Below, in pieces: positions 43,160-52,332 of a stretch of DNA of 64,000 nt (within the stretch, counting starts at the first letter, position 1; each line of letters opens with the position of its first letter). Source of the DNA: Pseudomonas monsensis. GTDB lineage: Bacteria > Pseudomonadota > Gammaproteobacteria > Pseudomonadales > Pseudomonadaceae. Both the position numbers and the translations under genes were made by a program. The notes beneath the pieces were generated by a model. It had not been told where the DNA came from. It saw only the letters and a list, made by a program, of their open reading frames with translations, and ran no database searches. The stretch is from positions 2,049,501 to 2,113,500 of the forward strand of contig NZ_CP077087.1 of assembly GCF_014268495.2 (NCBI RefSeq). The letters are read 5' to 3'.

Positions 43160-44191
43160 GTGCCCTTGTTTCGTTTGAGTCTTGCCTGCTTGCTGGTATT
43201 TGCCGGCGCCGCCAGTGCCCGCGATTACACCTACAGCGATGCGCACCTGCACTACGTGGATTTTTTCCAGGAGACCGCGGGTATGGCGAAACTGCTGACA
43301 GCGATGAAGGACAACTCCGTCGAGCACGTGATGATTTCCGGTATTCCGGTGGCGAAGAAGTGGCATGAAGACGAACCCAAGCGCCCGCGCTATTACGCCG
43401 GTGATGACGCTGATGCCTATTGGTACAGCGCCACCGATGTGATCATCGCCGATGCGGTGCAAAAACTCGCCCCGGAGCAGCGCCCGTACTTTCACCCATT
43501 CCTCTCGGGGTTCAATCCCAACGACAAGAACTCTGCTGCGCACATCCAGCGCATGCTCGATCTGTATCCGGGGCTGTGGCAGGGCATTGGCGAGGTGTTT
43601 ACGCGTCACGACGATCTCACGGCGCTGACCTCCGGTGACACGCCGCGTGCCAACAATGAGGCGATGACGAAGATCTATCACCTGGCGGCGGAAAACGATC
43701 TGCCGGTGATGCTGCATTCGAACATCACCTCCAAGCGTGAGAAAAATCCGCTGTACCTGAAGGAAATCGAAGAGCCGCTGCGCAATCATCCGCATACGCG
43801 CTTTATCTGGGCGCACGCGGGGACGAGCGCGGAAATTCATCGGCACCAGACGCAACTGAAATTTCTTCTGCCCACCGTCAGCCGGTTGCTTGAGGCTTAT
43901 CCGAATCTGTTCGTCGATCTGTCGTGGAGCATGCTCACGCCGTATCTGCTGGATGAGCAGGGCAGGCCACGTGCGGAATGGCTGGCCTTGGTGGAGAAAT
44001 ACCCGGAGCGCTTCATGCTCGGCTCTGACGTCGTCGGCCGATTCAACAAGCTCGGCCGAGAGATGCACAGTTTCACGCCCTTTCTTGATGCCTTGCCCGA
44101 AGACGTTGCCCGTAAAGTCGCCCGGGATAACTTCCTGGCTATATTGCCGCGAACAGCGGCTAAGTCCGGGAAAACCTCGCTGAAACGTTAA
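43160..44191 (+). CDS. Exported amidohydrolase-like protein
   Basis: 343 residues from the GTG at 43160, or 351 from an ATG at 43136. The GTG has GGAG 8 bases before it and gives a compact signal peptide (LFRLSLACLLVFAGAASARD), so the mature protein should be periplasmic. The TIM-barrel metal motif DAHLHYVDFF opens the mature part; further ligands may be VMLHSN, FIWAHAGTS (His) and MLGSDVVG (Asp). This is the amidohydrolase-2/TatD pattern. The substrate is unknown, and an exported member is less common than cytoplasmic ones. Confidence 0.78.
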   Translation: MPLFRLSLACLLVFAGAASARDYTYSDAHLHYVDFFQETAGMAKLLTAMKDNSVEHVMISGIPVAKKWHEDEPKRPRYYAGDDADAYWYSATDVIIADAVQKLAPEQRPYFHPFLSGFNPNDKNSAAHIQRMLDLYPGLWQGIGEVFTRHDDLTALTSGDTPRANNEAMTKIYHLAAENDLPVMLHSNITSKREKNPLYLKEIEEPLRNHPHTRFIWAHAGTSAEIHRHQTQLKFLLPTVSRLLEAYPNLFVDLSWSMLTPYLLDEQGRPRAEWLALVEKYPERFMLGSDVVGRFNKLGREMHSFTPFLDALPEDVARKVARDNFLAILPRTAAKSGKTSLKR

Positions 44192-44321
44192 TGCCAAAGG
44201 TTCGAAGTATTAAGGCCTTTTGATATCACCTTTTGGTCTTACGCAAATTTTCGCCGGGCCGATACCTTCTAAAGCAACCAGCTGCAGGGTTGATGCAGCG
44301 CTTTTGGAAGGAACCAGCGTA

Positions 44322-45947
44322 ATGAGTATCCGAAGTCTCAATATTGCCCCGCGCGCCGGGCTGGGGTTTGGCTTGCTGGGTTTGATGGTGTTTGCCTTGG
44401 GGGCTTTCGCCTTGCTGCAAATGTCGAACATGCGGGCGCAATCCGATGAAGTCGATAACAACTGGCTGCCGAGCGTCATGGCAGTGGGCGAGATGAGTCA
44501 GGACATACTGCGCTTGCGGGCCCTGACCATGCGGCTGCTGCTCAATCGCGATCCGCAAGCGCTTTCGCAGAATGTCGCCAAGCTTGATGATCTGCGGGGG
44601 GTACTCAGCGAGGCCCAGCAGCGTTATGACGTGCTGATCGTGCTGCCCGAGGAGCGCAAGCTGTTTGACCGCTTCAAGGTTGCCGAGCACAAGTACCTGG
44701 AGTTGCAGGCGCAGGTCATGCAGTTGTCCGCGCAAAATCGCGTGGAGGAAGCCGCTGCGATTCTCAACGGCGAGATGAGTCCCTTGGCTGATGAGATGGC
44801 GGTGACCCTCAAAGAACTGGTCGAGCTGAACAAACACAATGCCAGTCTCGCCACCGAGGCGGCGCGACTGGTGTTTATCAATTCGCGGTTGTGGGTCGGG
44901 GTCATGATCGGTGTCACGGCGCTGATTACGATCGGACTGGCGCTGCTGCTGACCCGTAGCATTGTGCTGCCGCTGGCGCAGTCGCTGGGTGTTGCCGAAG
45001 TGGTGGCGGGCGGCGATCTGACCGGCGACATCAGCATCTCCGGAAAGGACGAGCCGGCGCGGCTGCTGCATGCGCTGAAAAGCATGCAACACAACCTGCG
45101 CGACACCATTCGCAAGATCTCCGAGTCGTCCAGTCAACTGGCGTCGGCGTCGGAGGAGCTCAGCTGCGTCACGGAAGACGCGACGCGCGGCTTGCATCAG
45201 CAGAGCCTGGAGATTGAGCAGGCCGCCACGGCGGTGAATCAGATGACCGCTGCCGTGGAAGAGGTGGCGAGCAATGCGGTGGCGACTTCCGAGGCGTCGC
45301 GCGAGTCTGACCGCATTGCCCAGCATGGTCGCGAACAAGTGCAGCAGACCGTTTCGTCGATTGAGTTACTCGCCGAAGACGTGACCAACAATGCGTCGCA
45401 GGTCGAAGACCTGGCGCAGAAGGTTCATGGCATCAGCAAGGTGCTGGACGTCATCCGTTCGATTGCCGAGCAGACCAATCTGCTCGCATTGAACGCCGCG
45501 ATTGAAGCCGCGCGGGCCGGTGATGCCGGACGCGGATTCGCGGTAGTGGCCGATGAGGTGCGGGCGTTGGCCCATCGCACCCAGCAGTCAACGCAGGAGA
45601 TTGAACAGATGATTGGTGGCATTCAACAGGGCACCGATTCGGCGGTCAATTCGATGCAGCAAAGCAATGTGCGTGCGCGTTCGACGCTCGAGTTAGCCAA
45701 GGCCGCCGGGACTGCACTTGAAGAGATTGCCTCGGCATTTACCCTGATCAATGAGCGGAATCTGGTGATAGCCAGTGCTTCGGAGGAGCAGGCAGCGGTG
45801 GCGCGGGAGGTGGATCGCAACCTGATGAACATTCGAGATCTGGCGATGCAGACGTCGGCGGGGGCGAATCAGACGAGTGCGGCGAGTCAGGAGTTGTCGC
45901 GGTTGGCGGTGGATTTGAACAGCATGGTGGCGAAATTTTCGGTTTGA
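44322..45947 (+). CDS. Methyl-accepting chemotaxis protein
   Basis: 541 residues. TM1 (about 14-33), a periplasmic four-helix-bundle type sensor domain (34-188), TM2 (about 190-210), HAMP (211-265) and a cytoplasmic signalling domain. The highly conserved hairpin tip contains EQTNLLALNAAIEAARAGD and GRGFAVVADEVRALA, and glutamine/glutamate pairs flank it for methylation. The ligand cannot be told from sequence. There is no C-terminal CheR-binding pentapeptide. AAGGA precedes the ATG at 44322 by 10 bases. No che gene is adjacent. Confidence 0.93.
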   Translation: MSIRSLNIAPRAGLGFGLLGLMVFALGAFALLQMSNMRAQSDEVDNNWLPSVMAVGEMSQDILRLRALTMRLLLNRDPQALSQNVAKLDDLRGVLSEAQQRYDVLIVLPEERKLFDRFKVAEHKYLELQAQVMQLSAQNRVEEAAAILNGEMSPLADEMAVTLKELVELNKHNASLATEAARLVFINSRLWVGVMIGVTALITIGLALLLTRSIVLPLAQSLGVAEVVAGGDLTGDISISGKDEPARLLHALKSMQHNLRDTIRKISESSSQLASASEELSCVTEDATRGLHQQSLEIEQAATAVNQMTAAVEEVASNAVATSEASRESDRIAQHGREQVQQTVSSIELLAEDVTNNASQVEDLAQKVHGISKVLDVIRSIAEQTNLLALNAAIEAARAGDAGRGFAVVADEVRALAHRTQQSTQEIEQMIGGIQQGTDSAVNSMQQSNVRARSTLELAKAAGTALEEIASAFTLINERNLVIASASEEQAAVAREVDRNLMNIRDLAMQTSAGANQTSAASQELSRLAVDLNSMVAKFSV

Positions 45948-45961
45948 GTTTCGCCTTCAAA

Positions 45962-46139
45962 AGCCCCTCACCCTAACCCTCTCCCGGAGGAAGAGGGGAC
46001 CGACCGTGCGATGCTTTGTACATCCGTCGACCTGAAACTGCCTGGGTGAATCCATAATCGACTCGATCTTTCAGGTCGATACATAGCGTCAGACATCTCG
46101 GTCAGAGCCCTCTCCCTCGGGAGAGGGCTGGGGTGAGGG
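45962..46139. repeat. Intergenic repeat with conserved hairpin core, copy 2
   Basis: CCCCTCACCCTAACCCTCTC at the left and GGGAGAGGGCTGGGGTGAGG at the right. The inner arms CGACCTGAAA (46028-46037) and TTTCAGGTCG (46069-46078) again enclose 31 bases, with GGTGAATCCATAATCG (46045-46060) at the same offset as in copy 1. Confidence 0.82.
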
Positions 46140-46178
46140 GCAAAGGTGGCACAAAAAGCCGGGTTAAACGCAGGCGAA

Positions 46179-46206
46179 AAAAAGCCCCGCATTTCGCGGG
46201 GCTTTT
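46179..46206. terminator. Two-way intrinsic terminator
   Basis: AAAGCCCCGC-ATTTC-GCGGGGCTTT with A and T tracts on the two sides, between the convergent chemoreceptor and DUF3108 genes. Confidence 0.92.
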
Positions 46207-46221
46207 TGCTGTAGCGGCGGA

Positions 46222-46935
46222 TCAGTTGCCTTTGACAGCCTTGCCGTTGACCGTACCGTCCTGGAGCATGATGTTGTACTCCTTGCCGTCGGTTTCAACC
46301 TGTTGCAGGCGGACCAGCAGATAGTCCCAGTCCTTGGCGAACCACAGCACGGTGGTGCGCTTGCTTTGTGTCGGGTCGCGCACGCGCTCGACCTTTATCG
46401 CGTCGATCTTGCCGGCCTTGGTCTCGACTTTTTCGGCACCCAGTACGCGGAAGTCATAGGTATCGACTTCGCCGTCATCGACCACCTGATAGCTCATGGT
46501 CTTCTTGCCGGCGGCGACATCGTGCTGCAGCGCCAGTTGATAGGTGGACTTGTCGACCATGCCACGGTTCAACGGGATCTTCACCGCGTCACCACGGTCG
46601 GTGCCGGTGACGAGCTTGTTGGTCCAGTCGAAGTCCAGATCGGCCTTTTTCGCTTTGCCCAGGCCACCGCGTTCGAAGTGGTAGGACTGTGGCAGCAGCG
46701 TGTCCTTGTCCAGCGTCAGGGTGCTTTCTTCAGTCAGGCTGGCGATCATCATCGAGGCCTTGAAGCTGAGTTTCCAGGTGCCGTTGGCTTCCTTGGTCAG
46801 GCTGCGCTCGGCGGTGCCGCTCATGGGCAACTGCTTCCAGTCGGCGGTGTAGCTGGCGGAGAACGGTTGAAGGTCCGCAGCCTGCGCGAAGGGCAGGGCG
46901 AGCAGAGCGCAAGCGAAGAGCAGGGCGCGACGCAT
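46222..46935 (-). CDS. DUF3108 family exported protein
   Basis: 237 residues with a signal peptide (LLFACALLALPFAQAADL). The mature part fits DUF3108: PFSASYTADWKQLPMSGTAE, WKLSFKASMMIASLTEEST and a long beta-rich region ending in LVRLQQVETDGKEYNIML. It is predicted to be periplasmic; the fold recalls lipoprotein-carrier-like or LolA/outer-membrane assembly domains, but the function is unknown. It lies 8 bases downstream of purN in the same direction, so it is part of the purM-purN transcript. Confidence 0.88.
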   Translation of the reverse strand: MRRALLFACALLALPFAQAADLQPFSASYTADWKQLPMSGTAERSLTKEANGTWKLSFKASMMIASLTEESTLTLDKDTLLPQSYHFERGGLGKAKKADLDFDWTNKLVTGTDRGDAVKIPLNRGMVDKSTYQLALQHDVAAGKKTMSYQVVDDGEVDTYDFRVLGAEKVETKAGKIDAIKVERVRDPTQSKRTTVLWFAKDWDYLLVRLQQVETDGKEYNIMLQDGTVNGKAVKGN

Positions 46936-46943
46936 AAAATCTC

Positions 46944-47594
46944 CTAGTGTCGAATCAAGTGGCCGCTGGCCGCGAGTAACTGGCCATCCAGTAAAGCACC
47001 TTGTTCGCCGAGTGCCAGCCGGCCTTCGGCAAACCAGCGTACGGCCATCGGGTAGATCAGGTGTTCCTGAACGTGAACTCGCTGCGCCAGACTGTGCGGC
47101 GTGTCGTGCAACTCTACCGGTATTACTGCCTGTACGACCAGTGGTCCACCATCGAGTTCCTCGGTGACGAAATGCACGGAGCAGCCATGTTCGCTGTCGC
47201 CGGCCTCAAGCGCCCGCTGATGAGTGTGTAACCCTTTGTATTTGGGCAACAACGACGGGTGGATGTTGAGCAGGCGACCCTGGTAGTGGCGCACGAAATC
47301 GGCGCTGAGAATGCGCATGAAACCGGCCAGTACCACGAGTTTGGGGTTGAATTCGTCGATCAGTTTGATCAGGGCAGCATCGAAGGCCTCGCGACCTTCG
47401 AAAGCCTTGTGATCCAGCGAGCGGGTGGCGATACCCGCGTCGCTGGCACGTTGCAGGCCGTAGGCGTCGGCGCGGTTGGAAATCACCGCAGCGATGCGGA
47501 CCGGGCTGTCGCCGGTCCGCGTGCTGTCGATCAGAGCCTGCAAGTTACTGCCGGTGCCGGACAACAGCACCACAACATCACAGGTCTTGGACAT
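46944..47594 (-). CDS. purN: Phosphoribosylglycinamide formyltransferase
   Basis: 216 residues. It transfers a formyl group from 10-formyl-tetrahydrofolate to GAR, step 3 of purine synthesis. Seen: VLLSGTGSNLQALID (GAR phosphate binding), AGFMRILSADFV, and NIHPSLLPKYKGLHTHQRAL (core HPSLLPKYKG) with the catalytic Asn-His pair; the Asp lies in VTEELDGGPLV. Its start overlaps the purM stop. Confidence 0.97.
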   Translation of the reverse strand: MSKTCDVVVLLSGTGSNLQALIDSTRTGDSPVRIAAVISNRADAYGLQRASDAGIATRSLDHKAFEGREAFDAALIKLIDEFNPKLVVLAGFMRILSADFVRHYQGRLLNIHPSLLPKYKGLHTHQRALEAGDSEHGCSVHFVTEELDGGPLVVQAVIPVELHDTPHSLAQRVHVQEHLIYPMAVRWFAEGRLALGEQGALLDGQLLAASGHLIRH

Positions 47595-48652
47595 CAGTGA
47601 GCCTTGAGGTTCTTCAGCTCAACCTGAGCGGCGCCTTCGGCGGCCACGGCGATCTGGCCGATGACCCAAGGCTGTTCGCCGGCGTCACGCAGAGTGTTCA
47701 GGGCGACTTCAACGTGCTCCTGAGCCACGCAGATCACCATGCCAACGCCGCAGTTCAGCACGCGGTGCATCTCGGTCTCGTCGACGTTGCCTTTCTCTTG
47801 CAGCCAGTCGAACACGGCAGGGCGAGTCCAGCTTGCTACGTCGACCACGGCCTGAGCGCCTTTTGGCAGAACGCGCGGGATGTTGTCCAGCAGGCCGCCA
47901 CCGGTGATGTGGGCCATGGCTTTGACGGCGCCGGTGTCTTTGATCAGCTTGAGCAGCGGCTTCACGTAGATGCGGGTCGGGGCCATCAGCAGGTCGGTCA
48001 GCGGTTTGCCGTCGAGCTGGATGTTTTCGATGTCGGCGCCGGATACCTCAATGATCTTGCGGATCAGCGAGTAGCCGTTGGAGTGCGGGCCGGACGAAGG
48101 CAGGGCGATCAGGGCGTCACCGGTGGCGACTTTCGAGCCGTCGATGATTTCCGATTTTTCCACGACGCCGACGCAGAAGCCGGCCAGGTCGTAGTCTTCG
48201 CCTTCGTACATGCCTGGCATTTCAGCGGTTTCGCCGCCCACCAGCGAGCAACCGGACAGTTCGCAGCCAGCGCCGATGCCGGTCACAACCTGGGCAGCGG
48301 TGTCGACATTCAGTTTGCCGGTGGCGTAGTAGTCGAGGAAGAACAGTGGCTCAGCGCCGCACACCACCAGATCGTTGACGCACATGGCGACCAGGTCGAT
48401 GCCGATGCTGTCGTGCTTGTTCAGGTTCAGCGCCAGACGCAGCTTGGTGCCGACACCGTCAGTGCCGGAAACCAGTACAGGCTGCTTGTAGCCGGCCGGG
48501 ATTTCGCAGAGGGCGCCGAAACCGCCCAGGCCGCCCATGACTTCCGGGCGCGCAGTGCGCTTGGCGACGCTCTTGATGCGTTCGACCAATGCTTCACCGG
48601 CGTCGATGTCTACACCGGCGTCCTTGTAGCTCAGGGAGGGTTGCTTGCTCAT
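47594..48652 (-). CDS. purM: Phosphoribosylformylglycinamidine cyclo-ligase
   Basis: 352 residues, standard. AIR synthetase closes the imidazole ring in purine synthesis using ATP. Seen: SYKDAGVDIDAGEALVERIK (core YKDAGVDIDAG), VSGTDGVGTKLRLA, VNDLVVCGAEPLFFLDYYA (core CGAEPLFFLDY), GGETAEMPGMY and HITGGGLLDNIPRV. The start at 48652 (MSKQPSLSYK) is the family start; the frame stays open farther upstream but is not coding. It overlaps purN, so the two enzymes are coupled. Confidence 0.97.
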   Translation of the reverse strand: MSKQPSLSYKDAGVDIDAGEALVERIKSVAKRTARPEVMGGLGGFGALCEIPAGYKQPVLVSGTDGVGTKLRLALNLNKHDSIGIDLVAMCVNDLVVCGAEPLFFLDYYATGKLNVDTAAQVVTGIGAGCELSGCSLVGGETAEMPGMYEGEDYDLAGFCVGVVEKSEIIDGSKVATGDALIALPSSGPHSNGYSLIRKIIEVSGADIENIQLDGKPLTDLLMAPTRIYVKPLLKLIKDTGAVKAMAHITGGGLLDNIPRVLPKGAQAVVDVASWTRPAVFDWLQEKGNVDETEMHRVLNCGVGMVICVAQEHVEVALNTLRDAGEQPWVIGQIAVAAEGAAQVELKNLKAH

Positions 48653-49026
48653 GATCCAGGCCTTTAGGGGAGGGGATTCAGGGGTAACGACCGAGTTCAG
48701 CGGGAACACCGAATCCGACAGGGGCGATTGCCTCACGCGAAGTTCGGGGTGCCCGGCTGTTGCCGGTCTGCGAAGGCGCGCGATTTTATCAGGCTTGAGG
48801 GGCAGCGGCCATCCTCGCACCGACGGGCAGAGCCATATAGGCGGAAATTTTTTGCAATTGAGGCGTGCGGGTGCCTGTATAAGGTGGCTCAATTAACCGT
48901 CTATCGTTATCACTGTGCAAAAACTTACCGCCGCCGTGTGAATGTTTTGCGATGGCAGATTGTCACAGCCTTGCTCAACCGGTTCACGCGGCCTGTTCCA
49001 GCCGCTCCTGTCGACGGGAATTTTCC
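48653..49026. other. purM-DUF2066 divergent gap
   Basis: 374 bases with no gene. On the purM side there is an A/T-rich TGATAAAAT that could be an extended -10, but no matching -35. I see no REP, terminator or obvious operator. Confidence 0.4.
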
Positions 49027-50085
49027 ATGCGTTTTTGTAAATTGTTGTTTGTGGGTTGTTTGTCTCTGGTCAGCCTGGCGAGTCATGCCGAAAACCTCAA
49101 AGGCCTTTATCAGGTGCGTGAGCCGGTCCACGGTCAGGCGCCGGAAGAGCGCGATCGCGCCACGCAAGCCGCGCTGGACACGTTGGTGCTGCGCCTGACC
49201 GGCGACCCGAAGGCTGTGCAAAATCCGGGGCTGGCGGCCATTCGCAAGGATCCGCAGCAGATCATCAGTCAGTTCGGTTTCGATGCCGGGCCGCCGGAGG
49301 TGCTGAAAGTCGATTTCGATCCGGCCACCACCGAGCAGGCGCTGCGTCGTGCCGGGTTGTCATTGTGGGGTGCCAGTCGTCCCTCGATTCTGACCTGGTG
49401 GCTGAACGATTCGGCTGAAGGCTCAAGCCTGGTCGGTGACGGTCAGGCCGCAGCCGCACCGTTGCGCACGGCTGCCCAGCATCGCGGATTGCCGCTGCGT
49501 TTGCCGCTGGCGGATCTGAGCGAGCAACTGGTGGCTACCGCGCCCGCGCTGGAAGGCACCGATCCGGCACCACTGCGTGGCGCTTCGGAACGTTACAGCG
49601 CTGACGCCTTGCTGGCGGTGCATGCGCGTGAAGAGGGCGGGCAGTGGCAGGCCAAATGGCATCTGTGGCTGGGCGATCAGAAAGAGGCCGGCAGCGTGCA
49701 GGGCGTCGATCAGGCGGCGGTGGCCGACGCGGTGATGCTGGCGGTGGCCGAGCGTCTGGCCCCGCGGTTTGTTGCCAAGCCTGGGGTGTCGGGGCAACAG
49801 ACCCTGGAAGTGCAGGGGATGAATCTGGAGCACTACGCCGCGTTGCTGCGGTTACTCGAGCCGTTCGGTGTGCGTCTGCAAAGTGTCGAGGGTGATCGCA
49901 TCGTGTATCGGGTCAACGGCAGTGCCGATCAGTTGCGTGCGCAATTGTCATTGGCGAAGTTGCAGGAATTGCCGGCTGAAGCGCCGGCACCGGCGGCGGC
50001 GCCACAACCGACGGTTGCCGGTGCCGCACCGGTTGTCGCTGCGGCTCCGGCACCTGTGGCGCCATCGTTGCGGTTTCGCTGGTAA
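49027..50085 (+). CDS. DUF2066 family exported protein
   Basis: 352 residues. Signal peptide (KLLFVGCLSLVSLASHAE, cut after HAE), then the DUF2066 domain with RDRATQAALDTLVLRLTGD, NPGLAAIRKDPQQIISQFGF (core DPQQIISQFGF) and WWLNDS. The last 45 residues are Ala/Pro-rich (PAPAAAPQP, PAPVAPS) and probably unstructured. The cysteine in VGCLSL does not fit a clean lipobox. The function is unknown. In pseudomonads this gene sits between purMN and a permease-hda pair, as here. Confidence 0.87.
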   Translation: MRFCKLLFVGCLSLVSLASHAENLKGLYQVREPVHGQAPEERDRATQAALDTLVLRLTGDPKAVQNPGLAAIRKDPQQIISQFGFDAGPPEVLKVDFDPATTEQALRRAGLSLWGASRPSILTWWLNDSAEGSSLVGDGQAAAAPLRTAAQHRGLPLRLPLADLSEQLVATAPALEGTDPAPLRGASERYSADALLAVHAREEGGQWQAKWHLWLGDQKEAGSVQGVDQAAVADAVMLAVAERLAPRFVAKPGVSGQQTLEVQGMNLEHYAALLRLLEPFGVRLQSVEGDRIVYRVNGSADQLRAQLSLAKLQELPAEAPAPAAAPQPTVAGAAPVVAAAPAPVAPSLRFRW

Positions 50086-50120
50086 GTCTTTCCTTATATA
50101 GAAGCAACAGGAGTGGGTAC

Positions 50121-51194
50121 ATGGCCGATTCGCGGCGTTGGTTCTGGCTCGGTGGGGTAGTCCTGCTTTGCGCGTTTGTCTGGTTGCTGCATCCGATCCT
50201 CACGCCGTTTCTGGTGGCCTTGCTGCTGGCCTATCTGTTCGATCCGCTGGTGGATCGTCTTGAGCGGCTCGGCCTGTCGCGGACCTGGGGCGTAATCGCG
50301 GTGTTTGCCTTGTTCACGCTGATCGTCACAACCCTGTTGCTGGTGTTGGTGCCGATGCTCGCCAAGCAGTTGCTGCGTTTGTATGAACTGGCGCCGCAGA
50401 TGCTCGACTGGCTGCAACACACGGCGTTGCCGTGGGCGCAGTCGAAACTGGGGCTGTCAGACGGCTTCTGGAAGTTCGACAAGGTCAAGGCGGCGATCAG
50501 CGAGCACATGGGGCAGACCACTGACATTGTCGGTGTGGTGCTGAGTCAGGCCACGGCTTCCAGCCTGGCGCTGATCGGCTGGCTGGCGAATCTGGTGCTG
50601 ATTCCGGTCGTGAGCTTTTACCTGTTGCGCGACTGGGATGTGATGATGGCCAAGATCCGCAGCCTGTTGCCGCGTGATCGTGAGGAGACCATCGTCTCGC
50701 TGGCCGGTGAATGCCATGAGGTGCTCGGCGCGTTTGTGCGCGGGCAATTGCTGGTAATGCTGGCGCTGGGCGTGATCTATGCCGCGGGGTTGATGATCGT
50801 CGGCCTGGAACTGGGTCTGTTGATTGGCTTGATTGCGGGGCTGGCGGCGATCGTGCCGTACATGGGGTTCGTGATCGGGATTGGCGCGGCGCTGATTGCC
50901 GGGTTGTTCCAGTTCGGTGGCGACCTGTATCCGATGATCGGGATTGTCGCGGTGTTCATGGTCGGTCAGGCGCTCGAGGGCATGGTGCTGACGCCGCTGC
51001 TGGTCGGCGATCGCATCGGTCTGCACCCGGTTGCGGTGATCTTTGCCATCCTCGCTGGTGGCGAGTTGTTCGGCTTCACCGGTGTGCTGCTGGCGCTGCC
51101 GGTCGCGGCGGTGATCATGGTGCTGGTGCGCCATGTGCACGACTTGTACAAGGATTCCGACATCTATAGTGGCGTGGATGAGCCAGAGCTGTAG
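50121..51194 (+). CDS. AI-2E transporter / PerM family permease
   Basis: 357 residues with about seven membrane helices: two near the N-terminus (LVALLLAYLFDPLVDRLERL, then VIAVFALFTLIVTTLLLVL), a soluble segment, and five in the C-terminal half. PVVSFYLLRDWDVMMAKIRSLLPRD (core FYLLRDWD) and IAGLAAIVPYMGFVIG are PF01594 marks. Family members have been linked to autoinducer-2 export and sodium/proton exchange; the substrate here is unknown. CAGGAG lies 8 bases upstream. It lies between DUF2066 and hda. Confidence 0.88.
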   Translation: MADSRRWFWLGGVVLLCAFVWLLHPILTPFLVALLLAYLFDPLVDRLERLGLSRTWGVIAVFALFTLIVTTLLLVLVPMLAKQLLRLYELAPQMLDWLQHTALPWAQSKLGLSDGFWKFDKVKAAISEHMGQTTDIVGVVLSQATASSLALIGWLANLVLIPVVSFYLLRDWDVMMAKIRSLLPRDREETIVSLAGECHEVLGAFVRGQLLVMLALGVIYAAGLMIVGLELGLLIGLIAGLAAIVPYMGFVIGIGAALIAGLFQFGGDLYPMIGIVAVFMVGQALEGMVLTPLLVGDRIGLHPVAVIFAILAGGELFGFTGVLLALPVAAVIMVLVRHVHDLYKDSDIYSGVDEPEL

Positions 51195-51205
51195 AGGAGA
51201 GGGGC

Positions 51206-51226
51206 AACCCGGCGAAGCGCCGGGTT
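51206..51226 (+). terminator. Hairpin after the permease gene, weak terminator
   Basis: AACCCGGCG-AAG-CGCCGGGTT is a perfect 9-bp stem, but no T-run follows, so termination is uncertain. Confidence 0.5.
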
Positions 51227-51400
51227 GGCCCGTGTCCTGCAGGCCCTGGCGCCAAAGAATCTGTCATAAAACCAGCGTGTTAACGCAAACCTTTGATTTT
51301 GCTTGGACTCTGTCGCATTGTGCGCTCAGCTTCACGGGTATAAACTTCGCAAACTTTACACAGAGGCCACTAACGGTTCCTTGAGAACTGTTCAGTCAGC

Positions 51401-52105
51401 ATGAAACCGATTCAGCTGCCCCTAGGTGTGCGTCTGCGTGACGACGCCACCTTCATCAACTACTACCCAGGCGCCAATGCCGCTGCACTCGGCTATGTCG
51501 AGCGCCTATGCGAAGCCGACGCCGGCTGGACAGAAAGCCTGATCTACCTGTGGGGCAAACACGGCGTAGGGCGTACGCATCTGTTGCAGGCGGCCTGCCT
51601 GCGTTTCGAGCAGATGGGCGAGCCGGCGGTGTACCTGCCACTGGCTGAGTTGATGGATCGCGGCGTTGAAATCCTCGACAACCTGGAGCAGTACGAGCTG
51701 GTTTGCCTGGATGATCTGCAGGTGATCGCCGGCAAGGCTGACTGGGAAGAGGCGATGTTTCATCTGTTCAACCGCTTGCGTGACAGCGGACGGCGCCTGC
51801 TGATAGCCGCTTCCACTTCGCCGCGTGAGTTGCCCGTCAAACTGGCGGACTTGAAATCGCGCCTGACCCTGGCGTTGATTTTCCAGATGCGTCCTCTTTC
51901 CGATGAAGACAAATTGCGTGCGCTGCAATTGCGCGCATCCCGTCGCGGTCTGCACCTGACCGATGAAGTCGGTCATTTTATTTTGACGCGCGGTACCCGC
52001 AGCATGAGTGCATTGTTCGATCTGCTCGAACAACTCGATCAGGCCTCTTTGCAGGCCCAGCGCAAGCTGACTATTCCTTTCCTCAAAGAAACCCTGGGCT
52101 GGTAG
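51401..52105 (+). CDS. hda: DnaA regulatory inactivator Hda
   Basis: 234 residues of the DnaA-like AAA+ family. The N-terminal QLPLGV resembles a beta-clamp binding motif. The Walker A region WGKHGVGRTHLLQ has arginine-threonine where classical P-loops have lysine-threonine/serine, as known for Hda. Walker B is VCLDDLQVIAG. Hda with the clamp triggers ATP hydrolysis on DnaA after initiation and so limits replication starts. The start has only a weak ribosome site (TTGAGA). A terminator hairpin follows at 52108. Confidence 0.94.
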   Translation: MKPIQLPLGVRLRDDATFINYYPGANAAALGYVERLCEADAGWTESLIYLWGKHGVGRTHLLQAACLRFEQMGEPAVYLPLAELMDRGVEILDNLEQYELVCLDDLQVIAGKADWEEAMFHLFNRLRDSGRRLLIAASTSPRELPVKLADLKSRLTLALIFQMRPLSDEDKLRALQLRASRRGLHLTDEVGHFILTRGTRSMSALFDLLEQLDQASLQAQRKLTIPFLKETLGW

Positions 52106-52107
52106 CC

Positions 52108-52142
52108 AAACCCGCTGAAACTGCGGCTTGCAGCGGGTTTTG
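52108..52142 (+). terminator. Intrinsic terminator after hda
   Basis: AAACCCGCTG and CAGCGGGTTT form a 10-bp stem with an inner loop of about 13 bases, followed by TTG. Confidence 0.8.
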
Positions 52143-52332
52143 CCATATTTCAGGCGTCAGAAAATCCGCTTTCCTGCACGGTTGGCAGGCTGCGTATCGG
52201 TTCAAATGGGCTTAAGCGCTTAGATGTAAACGAGAAACCGAGAAGTCACAAAAAGGTCGATTGAATTTGCAAATGAGGTCGATAGCGGGCATAGTCTCGG
52301 CTTCTTTACAACTATCAGCCACGGTCGTGCCC

